Positions 44,840 to 52,786 of a DNA stretch of 64,000 nucleotides are shown piece by piece (within the stretch, counting starts at the first letter, position 1; the number at the start of each line of letters is the position of its first letter). Below the pieces are notes generated by a model. It saw nothing but the letters and a program-made list of their open reading frames with translations, was not told the origin of the DNA and searched no databases. This DNA comes from Faucicola osloensis_B. GTDB taxonomy: Bacteria; Pseudomonadota; Gammaproteobacteria; Pseudomonadales; Moraxellaceae. The stretch is taken from positions 124,001 through 188,000 of the forward strand of contig CAXORL010000004.1 in NCBI GenBank assembly GCA_964211495.1, read 5' to 3'. The translations under genes were made by a program, and so were the position numbers.

Positions 44840-45544
44840 ATGACCCAACTCCCCACTTCGTCTTCCACGCCATCACCTGAGGCAAAACCGACTACAAACT
44901 TGCCAGAACCGCCCGCATCGGGTAACAAAAAGCCGGTTTCTTTTTGGGTGAGTTTATTTTTACTGGCGGTGATTGCGGTGGCGGGTTGGCTATTTTTGCA
45001 ATGGCAACACACAAATACGCCTAAAAAAGTTGAGGTATTAACCCGCGAAGGGGTGGTCACTAAGATTCAAAGTCTTAATCGACTACAAACCGTGGCATAT
45101 AATGTCGATACCGTTATCACGAGCCAAAAAGAAGGCAATTGGTACGCCCTGTGGCAAGATGAGCAAAAGGGGCTGTTTGTCGCTCATGGACGGGTGACCG
45201 CGGGCATTGACTTAAATCAATTAAAACCCACTGATGTACAAGTGACTCCAGATGGTAGCCATGTCAGTATCACCTTGCCCGCTGCGCAGATTTTGGATAG
45301 TTATTTAGATAACATTGAAGTGTATGATATTCAAACAGGGGTATTTGGCATGGTGCAAGCCGACCCGCAAATATTTAACCAAGCGCAAGTGGCTGGCAAA
45401 AACCAAGTGCTGACATCCGCTTGCCGCTCGGGCATTCTACAAACTGCCAATGATAATGCCCAAAAACAAGTGCAATCGCTATTTGCACTGGCAAATGTAC
45501 AAGTCACTGTGAAAGTCACCGCGCCCACTAACAATTGTCGTTAA
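44840..45544 (+). CDS. DUF4230-family membrane-anchored protein
   Basis: 234 residues. A polar Pro/Ser-rich N-terminus (1-32) is followed by one transmembrane helix (VSFWVSLFLLAVIAVAGWLFLQ) and an extracytoplasmic domain. That domain has EVLTREGVVTKIQSLNRLQTVAYNVDTVI, GRVTAGIDLNQLKPTDVQV and SVTLPAAQILDSYLDNIEVYD-type stretches typical of DUF4230. The family resembles SPFH/prohibitin-like envelope proteins in strand pattern, but its function is unknown. It has one Cys pair near the C-terminus (SACRS, NNCR). Monocistronic as far as can be seen. Confidence 0.8.
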   Translation: MTQLPTSSSTPSPEAKPTTNLPEPPASGNKKPVSFWVSLFLLAVIAVAGWLFLQWQHTNTPKKVEVLTREGVVTKIQSLNRLQTVAYNVDTVITSQKEGNWYALWQDEQKGLFVAHGRVTAGIDLNQLKPTDVQVTPDGSHVSITLPAAQILDSYLDNIEVYDIQTGVFGMVQADPQIFNQAQVAGKNQVLTSACRSGILQTANDNAQKQVQSLFALANVQVTVKVTAPTNNCR

Positions 45545-45884
45545 TCCGATTGTTTGCCTATCAATAAAACCAATCCAAGGATAAAAGCGTTTTTTTGTTT
45601 TGTGTTATTTTTGTGCGCTGTCAGAATTGGTATGAAAGGCATAAATAATAGATATGTAACCTACCTTAATCATAAGAATGTTGCTAAAATATCAACTTTA
45701 ACACCCGCTAGATAGCCCGCTAGTTTTAGACGACATTTATTTGCTACATCATCAAAAATTGCAATAATAATAGCTACTTAACGTATCGATTTCACCAAGG
45801 GTTACGTTAATTTATTGCAAGGATGCTTGATGGCGTATTAGTCGTGTAAAACATCAATTCGCTAGCTGTTGGAGAGTTTACTGG
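45545..45884 (+). promoter_or_regulatory. Upstream region of the GTPase/Roadblock cluster with an inverted repeat
   Basis: 340 bases without a gene. A perfect 8-bp inverted repeat, TTAACGTA (45778-45785) and TACGTTAA (45803-45810), lies about 75 to 105 bases before the ATG of the 541-residue gene. It may be an operator or a leader hairpin. No clear sigma-70 promoter was picked out. Confidence 0.4.
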
Positions 45885-47510
45885 ATGAATGTCACGTCTG
45901 CCTCAGATCGTCTAAAAAAAGTGATGCGGATTGCTTTGATTGGCATCAAGCCTGGCGACCAAGTAATGCTAAAAGGGTATCTACGCATCTTGCTTAGACT
46001 CGAAGCAGACCTCGAATGGGTATCAGCGAACAATCAGCAAATTGATTTATTCATGGTTAACCATGATTTTCGTCATGCTGAAAGCGTTCAAAAGTTAATT
46101 AGTAGCAAACCCAATACAGCCACTATTTATACCGCTCGTAGTGAGACGGAAAACGGCTATTTATCGCAAGATTTATTGGTGTTGCCGCTCAAAGATTTAG
46201 AGCCGCTGAGTGAGTGGTTGTTTTCACAATTGCCGTTTTTATCTGGTGTGTCTGTCAGCAATAAGGCATCCACTGCCGCTAAGCTCACCGCTGATGTCGC
46301 TCACGCTTATCAATCAGCGACAGACACTATAGCCAACCAGCGCGTAGCTTCAAATCCGCCTGCTCAAATTGCCAATCCATTATCTGGTGTTGCACACTCT
46401 GCGCAAGCTTCAGCTGTTACAACTAGCTATACCCACAATGCGCCTAGTCAACTTGCCGAATCCAGCCAGTCGATGGCATCAACCACCACCGCTAAGGGCA
46501 CTGTTAATGATGAGTATTTAATCGGATTTGCCCAAATTTTTAGTCAGATTGCCCAGCGGCATAATGAAGTGCTGAGTATCAAAAGCCCTGCTGGCACATT
46601 ATTTGCCTATATCAATCCAAAACAGCAGCGGGTTTGGGAGGTGTCTGAGTACATCTCGTCCAATCAGCCTTGGCTTATCTCGCTTGCTGATGATGTGGCT
46701 GCGAGTGAGCTAGATGTCAAAACTGCTAAAAACTTGGTGCAATGGCTATGGGACTTGGCTAGCACACATGGTCAAAAATTTGAAGGATTGCTAGATTCGC
46801 ACATCAACTACCATATAGACAGGTGGGTAAAACCCACTCATGATGCCGACCAACACGACCATCTTAAAATCCAATGTGTACTAGAAGCTCGTTCGTTAAC
46901 GATTGATGACTTGGTAGCACGCAGTCAATGTTCGCTACCCCAAGTCAAAAAAACACTCATTGGCTTATTTGTCGCAGGTGCATTGCCTGCTTCGGTCTAT
47001 CAGCAAACTATCGCTCAGCTCAATAGTAAAACAATTAGCCAGCCAGTGACTCAATCCATGTCATCAGCAGAAATATCACTGGCTGAAATATCACCCGCTC
47101 AAATGACAGTAGCTGAAATGACACCCGCTGAAATCATCCAGAATGAGCCGCAGCCCAGTGCGCAACCTGCTTTTTTTGATCAATCTGCTGCATCTGCTAC
47201 GGCACAATCCATCGCGCCTGTGAACCAATCTGAGTCAGCCCAAACACAACATCAGCCACCCGCGCCTACCAAACCTCAATCAAAACTCGATGAAATCCTT
47301 AGCCGCCGTGCTATGGCAGAATCATCAGCCAATACCTTGCCCAGTATTTCAACTACCCACAATAGCACTTGGAATAATAGTACCACAGAGCCTGAACCTA
47401 TCTCAGTGAGTGCTACATTATCACAAGGTTCAACTCCGCCGACGCAAGAAACTGGCAACAACAGCATGATGGGGTTTTTAGGGCGTCTACGTCGACGCTT
47501 GGGATTGTAA
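45885..47510 (+). CDS. Multi-domain protein of the GTPase/Roadblock cluster (receiver-like and winged-helix-like)
   Basis: 541 residues, no named family recognised. Residues about 13-120 look like an alpha/beta domain reminiscent of a degenerate receiver (MRIALIGIKPGDQVMLKGYL, IDLFMVNHDF, LLVLPLKDLEPLSEWL) without the acidic pocket. A Ser/Ala linker follows. Residues about 205-385 are folded and end in a winged-helix-like part (CVLEARSLTIDDLVARSQCS, LPQVKKTLIGLFVAGALP). The C-terminal 150 residues are disordered, with a 15-bp repeat coding AEISL/AEMTP-type pentapeptides. The protein ends in a basic amphipathic peptide, GFLGRLRRRLGL. GGAGAG precedes the ATG. Next to a GTPase gene on the same strand, it may play the part of the DUF742 wHTH protein of conservons; that is inference. 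Confidence 0.65.
   Translation: MNVTSASDRLKKVMRIALIGIKPGDQVMLKGYLRILLRLEADLEWVSANNQQIDLFMVNHDFRHAESVQKLISSKPNTATIYTARSETENGYLSQDLLVLPLKDLEPLSEWLFSQLPFLSGVSVSNKASTAAKLTADVAHAYQSATDTIANQRVASNPPAQIANPLSGVAHSAQASAVTTSYTHNAPSQLAESSQSMASTTTAKGTVNDEYLIGFAQIFSQIAQRHNEVLSIKSPAGTLFAYINPKQQRVWEVSEYISSNQPWLISLADDVAASELDVKTAKNLVQWLWDLASTHGQKFEGLLDSHINYHIDRWVKPTHDADQHDHLKIQCVLEARSLTIDDLVARSQCSLPQVKKTLIGLFVAGALPASVYQQTIAQLNSKTISQPVTQSMSSAEISLAEISPAQMTVAEMTPAEIIQNEPQPSAQPAFFDQSAASATAQSIAPVNQSESAQTQHQPPAPTKPQSKLDEILSRRAMAESSANTLPSISTTHNSTWNNSTTEPEPISVSATLSQGSTPPTQETGNNSMMGFLGRLRRRLGL
47067..47141 (+). repeat. Five 15-bp tandem repeats inside the 541-residue gene
   Basis: Imperfect units such as GCTGAAATATCACCC and GCTGAAATGACACCC repeat every 15 bases and encode AEISL, AEISP, AQMTV, AEMTP and AEIIQ. 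The period keeps the reading frame, so only the linker length would vary. Confidence 0.85.
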
Positions 47511-47660
47511 ATCTTTCATTAAAATGATTGATAATTTGATTGTATTATCAGGGATTTATTAATTTTTTTTAGTTAACAGCGTGGTTTCGTGTATGATACT
47601 AACGCAATTTTTTTCCTAATATTGTATTTATATTAATGCAATAAGTGTAAGGCTTTCTAC

Positions 47661-48191
47661 ATGCAACGTCTCAAAATCGTTTTTAGCGGACCTATGGGTG
47701 CGGGAAAAACCCAAGCCATCGCAAGCTTATCGGATATCCCTGTGGTGTCGACTGAAGTAAAAAATACCGACCTTCATGTCAACACCAAGGCATTGACTAC
47801 GGTGGGTATGGATTACGGTGAATTGCTGCTAGAAGGTGGCATCAATATCGGTCTATATGGCACACCTGGGCAGGAACGCTTTAACTTTATTTGGCCGATT
47901 TTGTCGCAAGGGGCGATGGGGGTTATTATTTTGATTGACCATGCCGCCCAAGACCCTGTGGCAGATTTGGCAAATTATTTACAGACGTTTACTAAAATTT
48001 ACCCGGGTCGCATCGTCGTGGGTATCAGCCAAGTGGATAAAATGCCTGAGCGCGACTTTGGCATTTATCATGACTGGTTGACTGCCAATAACAAGAATCT
48101 GCCTATTTTTCCAGTGGATATGCGAAAAAGAGAAGATGTGCTGTTACTGGTTGATACCATTATTGCATCACTTGAATTGACAGCGCAGTGA
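47661..48191 (+). CDS. COG2229-type small GTPase (conservon CvnD / MglA-like)
   Basis: Small Ras-like GTPase of 176 residues. G1 is SGPMGAGKTQAI (Lys16, Thr17), the G2 Thr lies in LTTVGMDYGE (46-47), and G3 is LYGTPGQERFNFIW (67-78), with Gly-Thr-Pro where Ras has Asp-Thr-Ala. G4 appears as SQVDK (123-127) instead of NKxD. There is no C-terminal Cys for lipidation. This layout matches the COG2229 family, whose members in Streptomyces conservons and MglA relatives in Myxococcus work with Roadblock proteins. Here it is followed by a Roadblock gene after about 145 bases, and preceded by the 541-residue gene. Confidence 0.85.
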   Translation: MQRLKIVFSGPMGAGKTQAIASLSDIPVVSTEVKNTDLHVNTKALTTVGMDYGELLLEGGINIGLYGTPGQERFNFIWPILSQGAMGVIILIDHAAQDPVADLANYLQTFTKIYPGRIVVGISQVDKMPERDFGIYHDWLTANNKNLPIFPVDMRKREDVLLLVDTIIASLELTAQ

Positions 48192-48335
48192 GCGCATGAT
48201 TGAATTACGGTATATGGCTTACGTTAACGAGCGATTCGGTGAACGCAGCCATTTGACTTAGATATTGAGCGCAGCGACTGACAAACTCGACAGCAATTTT
48301 AAAACCGTTACGCTAGTAAATATTTGGATACCAAT

Positions 48336-48767
48336 ATGAATGACCAATTGTTTCAAATGGAAAGCCGCATTAAGCCCTGTGAGCAATTTATTGCCCTATC
48401 TAATGAAGTGTTGCACGAACTCATTCATACCACGAGTGGCATTGAAGGGGTGTTGTTGTCATCGACCGATGGCTTTGAAGTCAATTCAATTTTTCAAAAA
48501 ACCTATGATGGCGGCAAATTATCCGCGGTCGGCAGCTCAATCTTGGCACTGGTACAGGCATTGACCGCCGAAGCGCAGCTTACTGGCTGTCGCTCAGTCA
48601 TCCTAGATGCCGAAAACGGTAAAATTATGATTAGCGCGGTGCCTAGTCAGTTCCAGCCGATGATTGTGATTGTGGTGACCAAACAACAAGTCTTGCTCGG
48701 TCAAATCATGCACGGTATGAATAAAGCGATTAACCGTTTGATAGAGCTCGATAAAGAATTTCATTAA
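48336..48767 (+). CDS. Roadblock/LC7-domain protein
   Basis: About 143 residues from the ATG at 48336 (a TTG at 48324 is in frame). The single Roadblock/LC7 fold shows ALSNEVLHELIHTTSGIEGVLLSSTDGFEV, KLSAVGSSILALVQALTAEA, CRSVILDAENGKIMISAVPS and PMIVIVVTKQQVLLGQIMHG. Proteins of this family act as GAPs or scaffolds for small GTPases (MglB, CvnB). A terminator directly after it closes the GTPase unit. It probably partners the COG2229 GTPase. Confidence 0.85.
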   Translation: MNDQLFQMESRIKPCEQFIALSNEVLHELIHTTSGIEGVLLSSTDGFEVNSIFQKTYDGGKLSAVGSSILALVQALTAEAQLTGCRSVILDAENGKIMISAVPSQFQPMIVIVVTKQQVLLGQIMHGMNKAINRLIELDKEFH

Positions 48768-48797
48768 TATACAGTTAATTTATAGCATACCTACTGT

Positions 48798-48827
48798 AAA
48801 GCCCTCAACAGCATTGAGGGCTTTTTT
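48798..48827 (+). terminator. Terminator after the Roadblock gene
   Basis: Arms AAAGCCCTCAA and TTGAGGGCTTT, a five-base loop and TTT after; 30 bases past the Roadblock stop. Confidence 0.92.
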
Positions 48828-49194
48828 CATGTCACTCATGTCAAATCTGTCAAATAATCAATTCTTGATATTTTCTACAGTTCATCCGAATTTTTATACA
48901 ACTTAAGTTTAATAACTTAGAAACATGCTAGTCAAAATTTGCTATAGATTGCCTCATTACCTTCCATCGAAATAATTCATCATTTTGTCATATAACCTCA
49001 CTAAACTACTGCCACCGACGATGGTGCAATCGATTTTCTCAATAGGATGACGCAATTTGAGAAATTGAGATAAACCATCGTTTTTATTTTGCGTTAACGG
49101 CGGCTTTAAGAGTTTGTAAGCTTTTTTACTTGGGCGCTAAGCGATGCAATAGGTCATTTAATTAGCCAATCAATTTGCCAACAGATAAGTGACA
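48828..49194 (+). other. Upstream region of the sensor kinase gene
   Basis: About 365 bases without a gene. Because a terminator precedes it, the kinase gene needs its own promoter here. A long imperfect stem (ACGATGGT at 49018-49025 with ACCATCGT at 49074-49081) is seen; its role is unknown. Confidence 0.45.
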
Positions 49195-51603
49195 ATGATG
49201 AATTTTTCCAACCTTACCACACGCTTGTTATGCGTATTATTGCTGGTGTTTTTGGTGTTTTTGGCGATGGTGTATTGGATCATTGACCAGCAAGCCAAGC
49301 CTGAAGTCGCCAAACTGACTTCTCAGACTATCATTGAAACTGGCAATGAGGCGGTGAATGGTATTTTGTCGCGTGTGAGTCAAATTGATGGCATGGCAGT
49401 TACAGCGAGCCTTATCACCGGCAGTTTGCCCAAAAATGCCGATATCATCAACACCAGCGTTGGCAATTTAATGGCAAATATGGATAAAGGCATTGTCGGC
49501 GGCGGTGTGTGGTATGACCCTTTGATGTACAAACCTAACGTCGATGAAGCCGCGTTTGTTTGGCAACGCGATATGCAAGGTGTCATGCGGTCTGCCAGCC
49601 AATATCAAGCCATCAATCCTGGCTATCAAGCACCAAGCAAACTTACCGCAAATCGGGCAGCCGACCAGAAAACACAACCACAGCTTGCCATGCCCTATTA
49701 CCGTGATTGGTGGTATGTGCCCGCCGTATATGCCAATCATGACCACTGTGTGTGGAGCCGTGCTTATATTCACCCCACCACCAAACAGCCCGTCATGACC
49801 TGTGCCAAGGCGATTTTCAATGCCCAAAACAATGGCTTTGAAGGGGTGGTGAGTTTTGATGTGCTGCTCGGGCGTATGCAGTCGATGGTCAAAGAATGGC
49901 AGCGCAAAACAGGCGGTTATGTGTTTTTGGTCGATATGAACAACAACTTTTTGACCTTCCCCAATGAAGCCCAAGTCAAACAAGTGACTGCTACTAACCC
50001 GCAAGGCGAAATGATGGATGTCAATAGTTTTGCCAAGAAAAACCCTGATTTTGCCCCCATTGCCAAAAGCTTAGACAACATCAATGACAACATCATCAAA
50101 CAAGCGCAAAAACTAGATGGCGGTAAATTTGATTTTACCGCCAATACGTTAGTGAGTAGTACCAATCTACAAAAAATTCCTCCCTCAGAAGCACGCATCA
50201 TTTCAGCCATGCTAATGACCCAAAGCGGGCAAAATGAAAATCTCAACGCCACCCATTTTGTCGAACAAGTCAGCTTAGACAACGATGTATTACTCAAAAC
50301 CCCTTCCACAGCGTTTATTTTTGCCATGCCGATGACCAATTGGAAAATGGTCATCGTCAAACCCAATCAAGAGCTGATGTTATTTGCCAATCAGCTAGGT
50401 AAACAGCTGCAATGGTATATGCTATTGGGTTTCTTACCGGTACTGCTATTAAGTGGTTATATTTTCCACCGTATTTTGGCGGTACCACTGCACCAAGTCG
50501 CTCGTAACGTCCGTGAAATCGGTCAGTTGATTGCACAAAAAAAATATCTGTCACTGCGTGAGCACAAACTGCCACCGGCAAACATTCAAGAAATTGGCGT
50601 GATTACTGACTCGATGAACCAGCTGGTTGATCGGGTGGTCGAGAACGAAGGCGCATTAGCAAAAGTCAATGAACGCTTAGAGCAGCAAGTGGCAGAGCGT
50701 ACCGAAAACTTACACCAAGCATTAAAAGATTTAAAAACTTCTCAAGTGCAGTTGGTACAATCAGAGAAAATGGCAACCATCGGTCAAATGGTCGCAGGTG
50801 TTGCCCATGAAGTGAACACGCCATTGGGCTATGTGGGTAGTAATTTAGAGTTGATTGATGAAAATATCGTACGCTATGATGAATTGATTGACCATACCCA
50901 GCAGCTCAAACAACTGATGCAAGCGTCGCCGGCTGATACAGCAACCATCACTCAAACGATTGAACAAACCATTGCTTGCAGTGATGAATTGGTCGCCGAT
51001 GCGGTGAGTGATGATTTGCATGGATTGGTGGATGATGCCAAATTTGGGGTTAGCCAAATCTCAGAATTGGTCGTCAATTTACGTGATTTTTCTCGTATCG
51101 ACCAAGCCAAAATCAAAGCCGTCGATATCAACGACTGTATCAAAAACTCCCTAGTCATTGCCCGTAACAATATCAAGCATTTAGAGGTGATAACTGAGTT
51201 AAATGCTATCGAACCGGTTAGTTGTAACCCATCCCAGATTAACCAAGTGCTGCTAAACCTATTTAATAACGCGGCACAAGCGATGGGGCAAACTCAGCAC
51301 CCTACATTACAGATTATTAGCACAGAAGACAGCGCCAATGTGTATATCAGCGTGGCGGACAACGGCACTGGGATGAGCGCTGAGACCCAAGCCAAGATTT
51401 TTGAACCGTTCTTTACCACCAAAGCGGCAGGCGAAGGTACGGGATTGGGTCTTGCCATTTCGACCCAAATCATGGAGCAGCATAATGGCGATATTCATGT
51501 GCAATCACAACTTGGCGAAGGCACGACATTTACGATTAGACTTCCCAAAACAGCGATTAGCAGCGAGCAATTACCCAAGCTTTTAATCGCAGAAGAAAGC
51601 TAA
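49195..51603 (+). CDS. Membrane sensor histidine kinase with dCache domain
   Basis: About 802 residues. TM1 (LLCVLLLVFLVFLAMVYWI, near 10-30) is followed by a large extracytoplasmic region of about 370 residues with double-Cache features (GGGVWYDPLMYKPN, PYYRDWWYVPAVYA, GFEGVVSFDVLLGRM, VFLVDMNNNFLTFPN). Then come TM2 (YMLLGFLPVLLLSGYIF) and HAMP. A coiled coil (RLEQQVAERTENLHQALKDL) leads to HisKA, with the phospho-His in MVAGVAHEVNTPLGYVGSN (near residue 538), and HATPase with NLFNNAAQAMG, VADNGTGM and GEGTGLGLAIS. dCache domains commonly bind amino acids or small acids. The frame opens at a GTG at 49189; the ATG at 49195 is my choice. It is probably paired with the response regulator that follows. 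Confidence 0.9.
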   Translation: MMNFSNLTTRLLCVLLLVFLVFLAMVYWIIDQQAKPEVAKLTSQTIIETGNEAVNGILSRVSQIDGMAVTASLITGSLPKNADIINTSVGNLMANMDKGIVGGGVWYDPLMYKPNVDEAAFVWQRDMQGVMRSASQYQAINPGYQAPSKLTANRAADQKTQPQLAMPYYRDWWYVPAVYANHDHCVWSRAYIHPTTKQPVMTCAKAIFNAQNNGFEGVVSFDVLLGRMQSMVKEWQRKTGGYVFLVDMNNNFLTFPNEAQVKQVTATNPQGEMMDVNSFAKKNPDFAPIAKSLDNINDNIIKQAQKLDGGKFDFTANTLVSSTNLQKIPPSEARIISAMLMTQSGQNENLNATHFVEQVSLDNDVLLKTPSTAFIFAMPMTNWKMVIVKPNQELMLFANQLGKQLQWYMLLGFLPVLLLSGYIFHRILAVPLHQVARNVREIGQLIAQKKYLSLREHKLPPANIQEIGVITDSMNQLVDRVVENEGALAKVNERLEQQVAERTENLHQALKDLKTSQVQLVQSEKMATIGQMVAGVAHEVNTPLGYVGSNLELIDENIVRYDELIDHTQQLKQLMQASPADTATITQTIEQTIACSDELVADAVSDDLHGLVDDAKFGVSQISELVVNLRDFSRIDQAKIKAVDINDCIKNSLVIARNNIKHLEVITELNAIEPVSCNPSQINQVLLNLFNNAAQAMGQTQHPTLQIISTEDSANVYISVADNGTGMSAETQAKIFEPFFTTKAAGEGTGLGLAISTQIMEQHNGDIHVQSQLGEGTTFTIRLPKTAISSEQLPKLLIAEES

Positions 51604-51714
51604 TGCTAATGTTAGATAACCGATAACCGATGGCTGACAGGCGCGCTGCTCAGCCATATACGAGCCACGCTTGATTGTAGTCAATTTTAATTATAGTCAA
51701 CCTACCTAAGTGAC

Positions 51715-52650
51715 ATGACCATGATAACGACCGTTACCAAACCTAAGATTGCCTTTATCGATGATGAAGATCGCATTCTACGCAGCCTAAAAATGCATTT
51801 TCGCGCCACCCATGATGTGTTTACCACCACCGAGCCCGATGAGCTACTAAGCTATGTGCAAAATAACGAGGTTCAAGTGGTGATTAGCGACCAACGCATG
51901 CCAAAAAAACTGGGTGTCGAAGTACTAAAAGATATCAAAGACTTATCACCCCATACCATCCGTATCTTGTTGACTGGCTATGCAGACTTAACTGCGGTAA
52001 TTGATTCCATCAACGAAGGGGAGATTTTTCGCTATATCACCAAACCTTGGCAGACAGATGAGCTTAAAAGTATCGTCAATCAAGCCACCCAAATCGCGCT
52101 GCAAACCAAAGATGTATTTAAAGAAAATCTGCAGGTCACTCAGCCAACCATCGCCAAACGCAAAGTATTGGTGATCGATGACAGCGAGATGGTATATTTA
52201 CAGATGCAGCAAAAATTCACCCAGTTTGAAACTCACTGGGCAAATTCATTAGAAAAAGCGATTGAGCTACTTGAAAATGACCGTTTTGGCGTGGCAATCA
52301 CCGATGTGTCCTTGGGTGGCGAGAACATTTCACCCGTGATTTATGCGTTAAAACAAAGCTTCCCTGATTTAGCGGTATTGGTACTCACCTCACTCAACGA
52401 CAGCCACACCTTAATTGACTTGATCAATAAAGGGCAAGTGTATCGCTACCTGCCGCGTCCCAGTAATTTATCATTATTAGAAATTAGTATTCAGCGCGCT
52501 TATGATTATCACCGAACATTAGTCAATCAACCAAAATTACAAGCGCGACATGTCGTTGATGCCGTAACCGAAGTTGAAACGCGCAGTTTTGGTAATAAAG
52601 TCAAAAAATTCTTATCACGCTTTGGTATTGGTAAATCGCGCTTTGCCTAG
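51715..52650 (+). CDS. Double-receiver response regulator without output domain
   Basis: 311 residues with two receiver domains. REC1 (11-130) has KIAFIDDEDRILRSL, phospho-Asp59 in VVISDQRMP, LLTGYADL and the Lys in RYITKPW, so it looks functional. REC2 (about 150-270) has KVLVIDDSEMVYLQMQ, a possible phospho-Asp in VAITDVSLGG, and LTSLND. However, the conserved Lys-Pro is Arg-Pro (YLPRPSNLS), so it may be impaired. After a linker the protein ends in a basic amphipathic peptide (KVKKFLSRFGIGKSRFA) similar in character to the end of the 541-residue protein. No DNA-binding domain is present. It follows the sensor kinase gene by 111 bases. Confidence 0.88.
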   Translation: MTMITTVTKPKIAFIDDEDRILRSLKMHFRATHDVFTTTEPDELLSYVQNNEVQVVISDQRMPKKLGVEVLKDIKDLSPHTIRILLTGYADLTAVIDSINEGEIFRYITKPWQTDELKSIVNQATQIALQTKDVFKENLQVTQPTIAKRKVLVIDDSEMVYLQMQQKFTQFETHWANSLEKAIELLENDRFGVAITDVSLGGENISPVIYALKQSFPDLAVLVLTSLNDSHTLIDLINKGQVYRYLPRPSNLSLLEISIQRAYDYHRTLVNQPKLQARHVVDAVTEVETRSFGNKVKKFLSRFGIGKSRFA

Positions 52651-52725
52651 CTTAAAATCTAGTGCCTAATATATGAGGGTCAAAGCGTCGCATTTGAGGT
52701 TTCTCAATCAATGAATGTTAGCCAT

Positions 52726-52763
52726 AAAAAAACCGCCCAAATTCACGACTTAGGCGGTTTTTT
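52726..52763. terminator. Bidirectional terminator between the response regulator and glyA
   Basis: Arms AAAAAACCGCC and GGCGGTTTTTT, with a loop of about 15 bases, between convergent genes. Confidence 0.88.
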
Positions 52764-52786
52764 GAGCGATTTTTAATAGCCGATGA

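Noticed and set aside
47067..47141. Repeat array as a phase-variation switch
   Set aside because: The unit is 15 bases, so length changes keep the frame; it can vary linker length but not switch the gene off.
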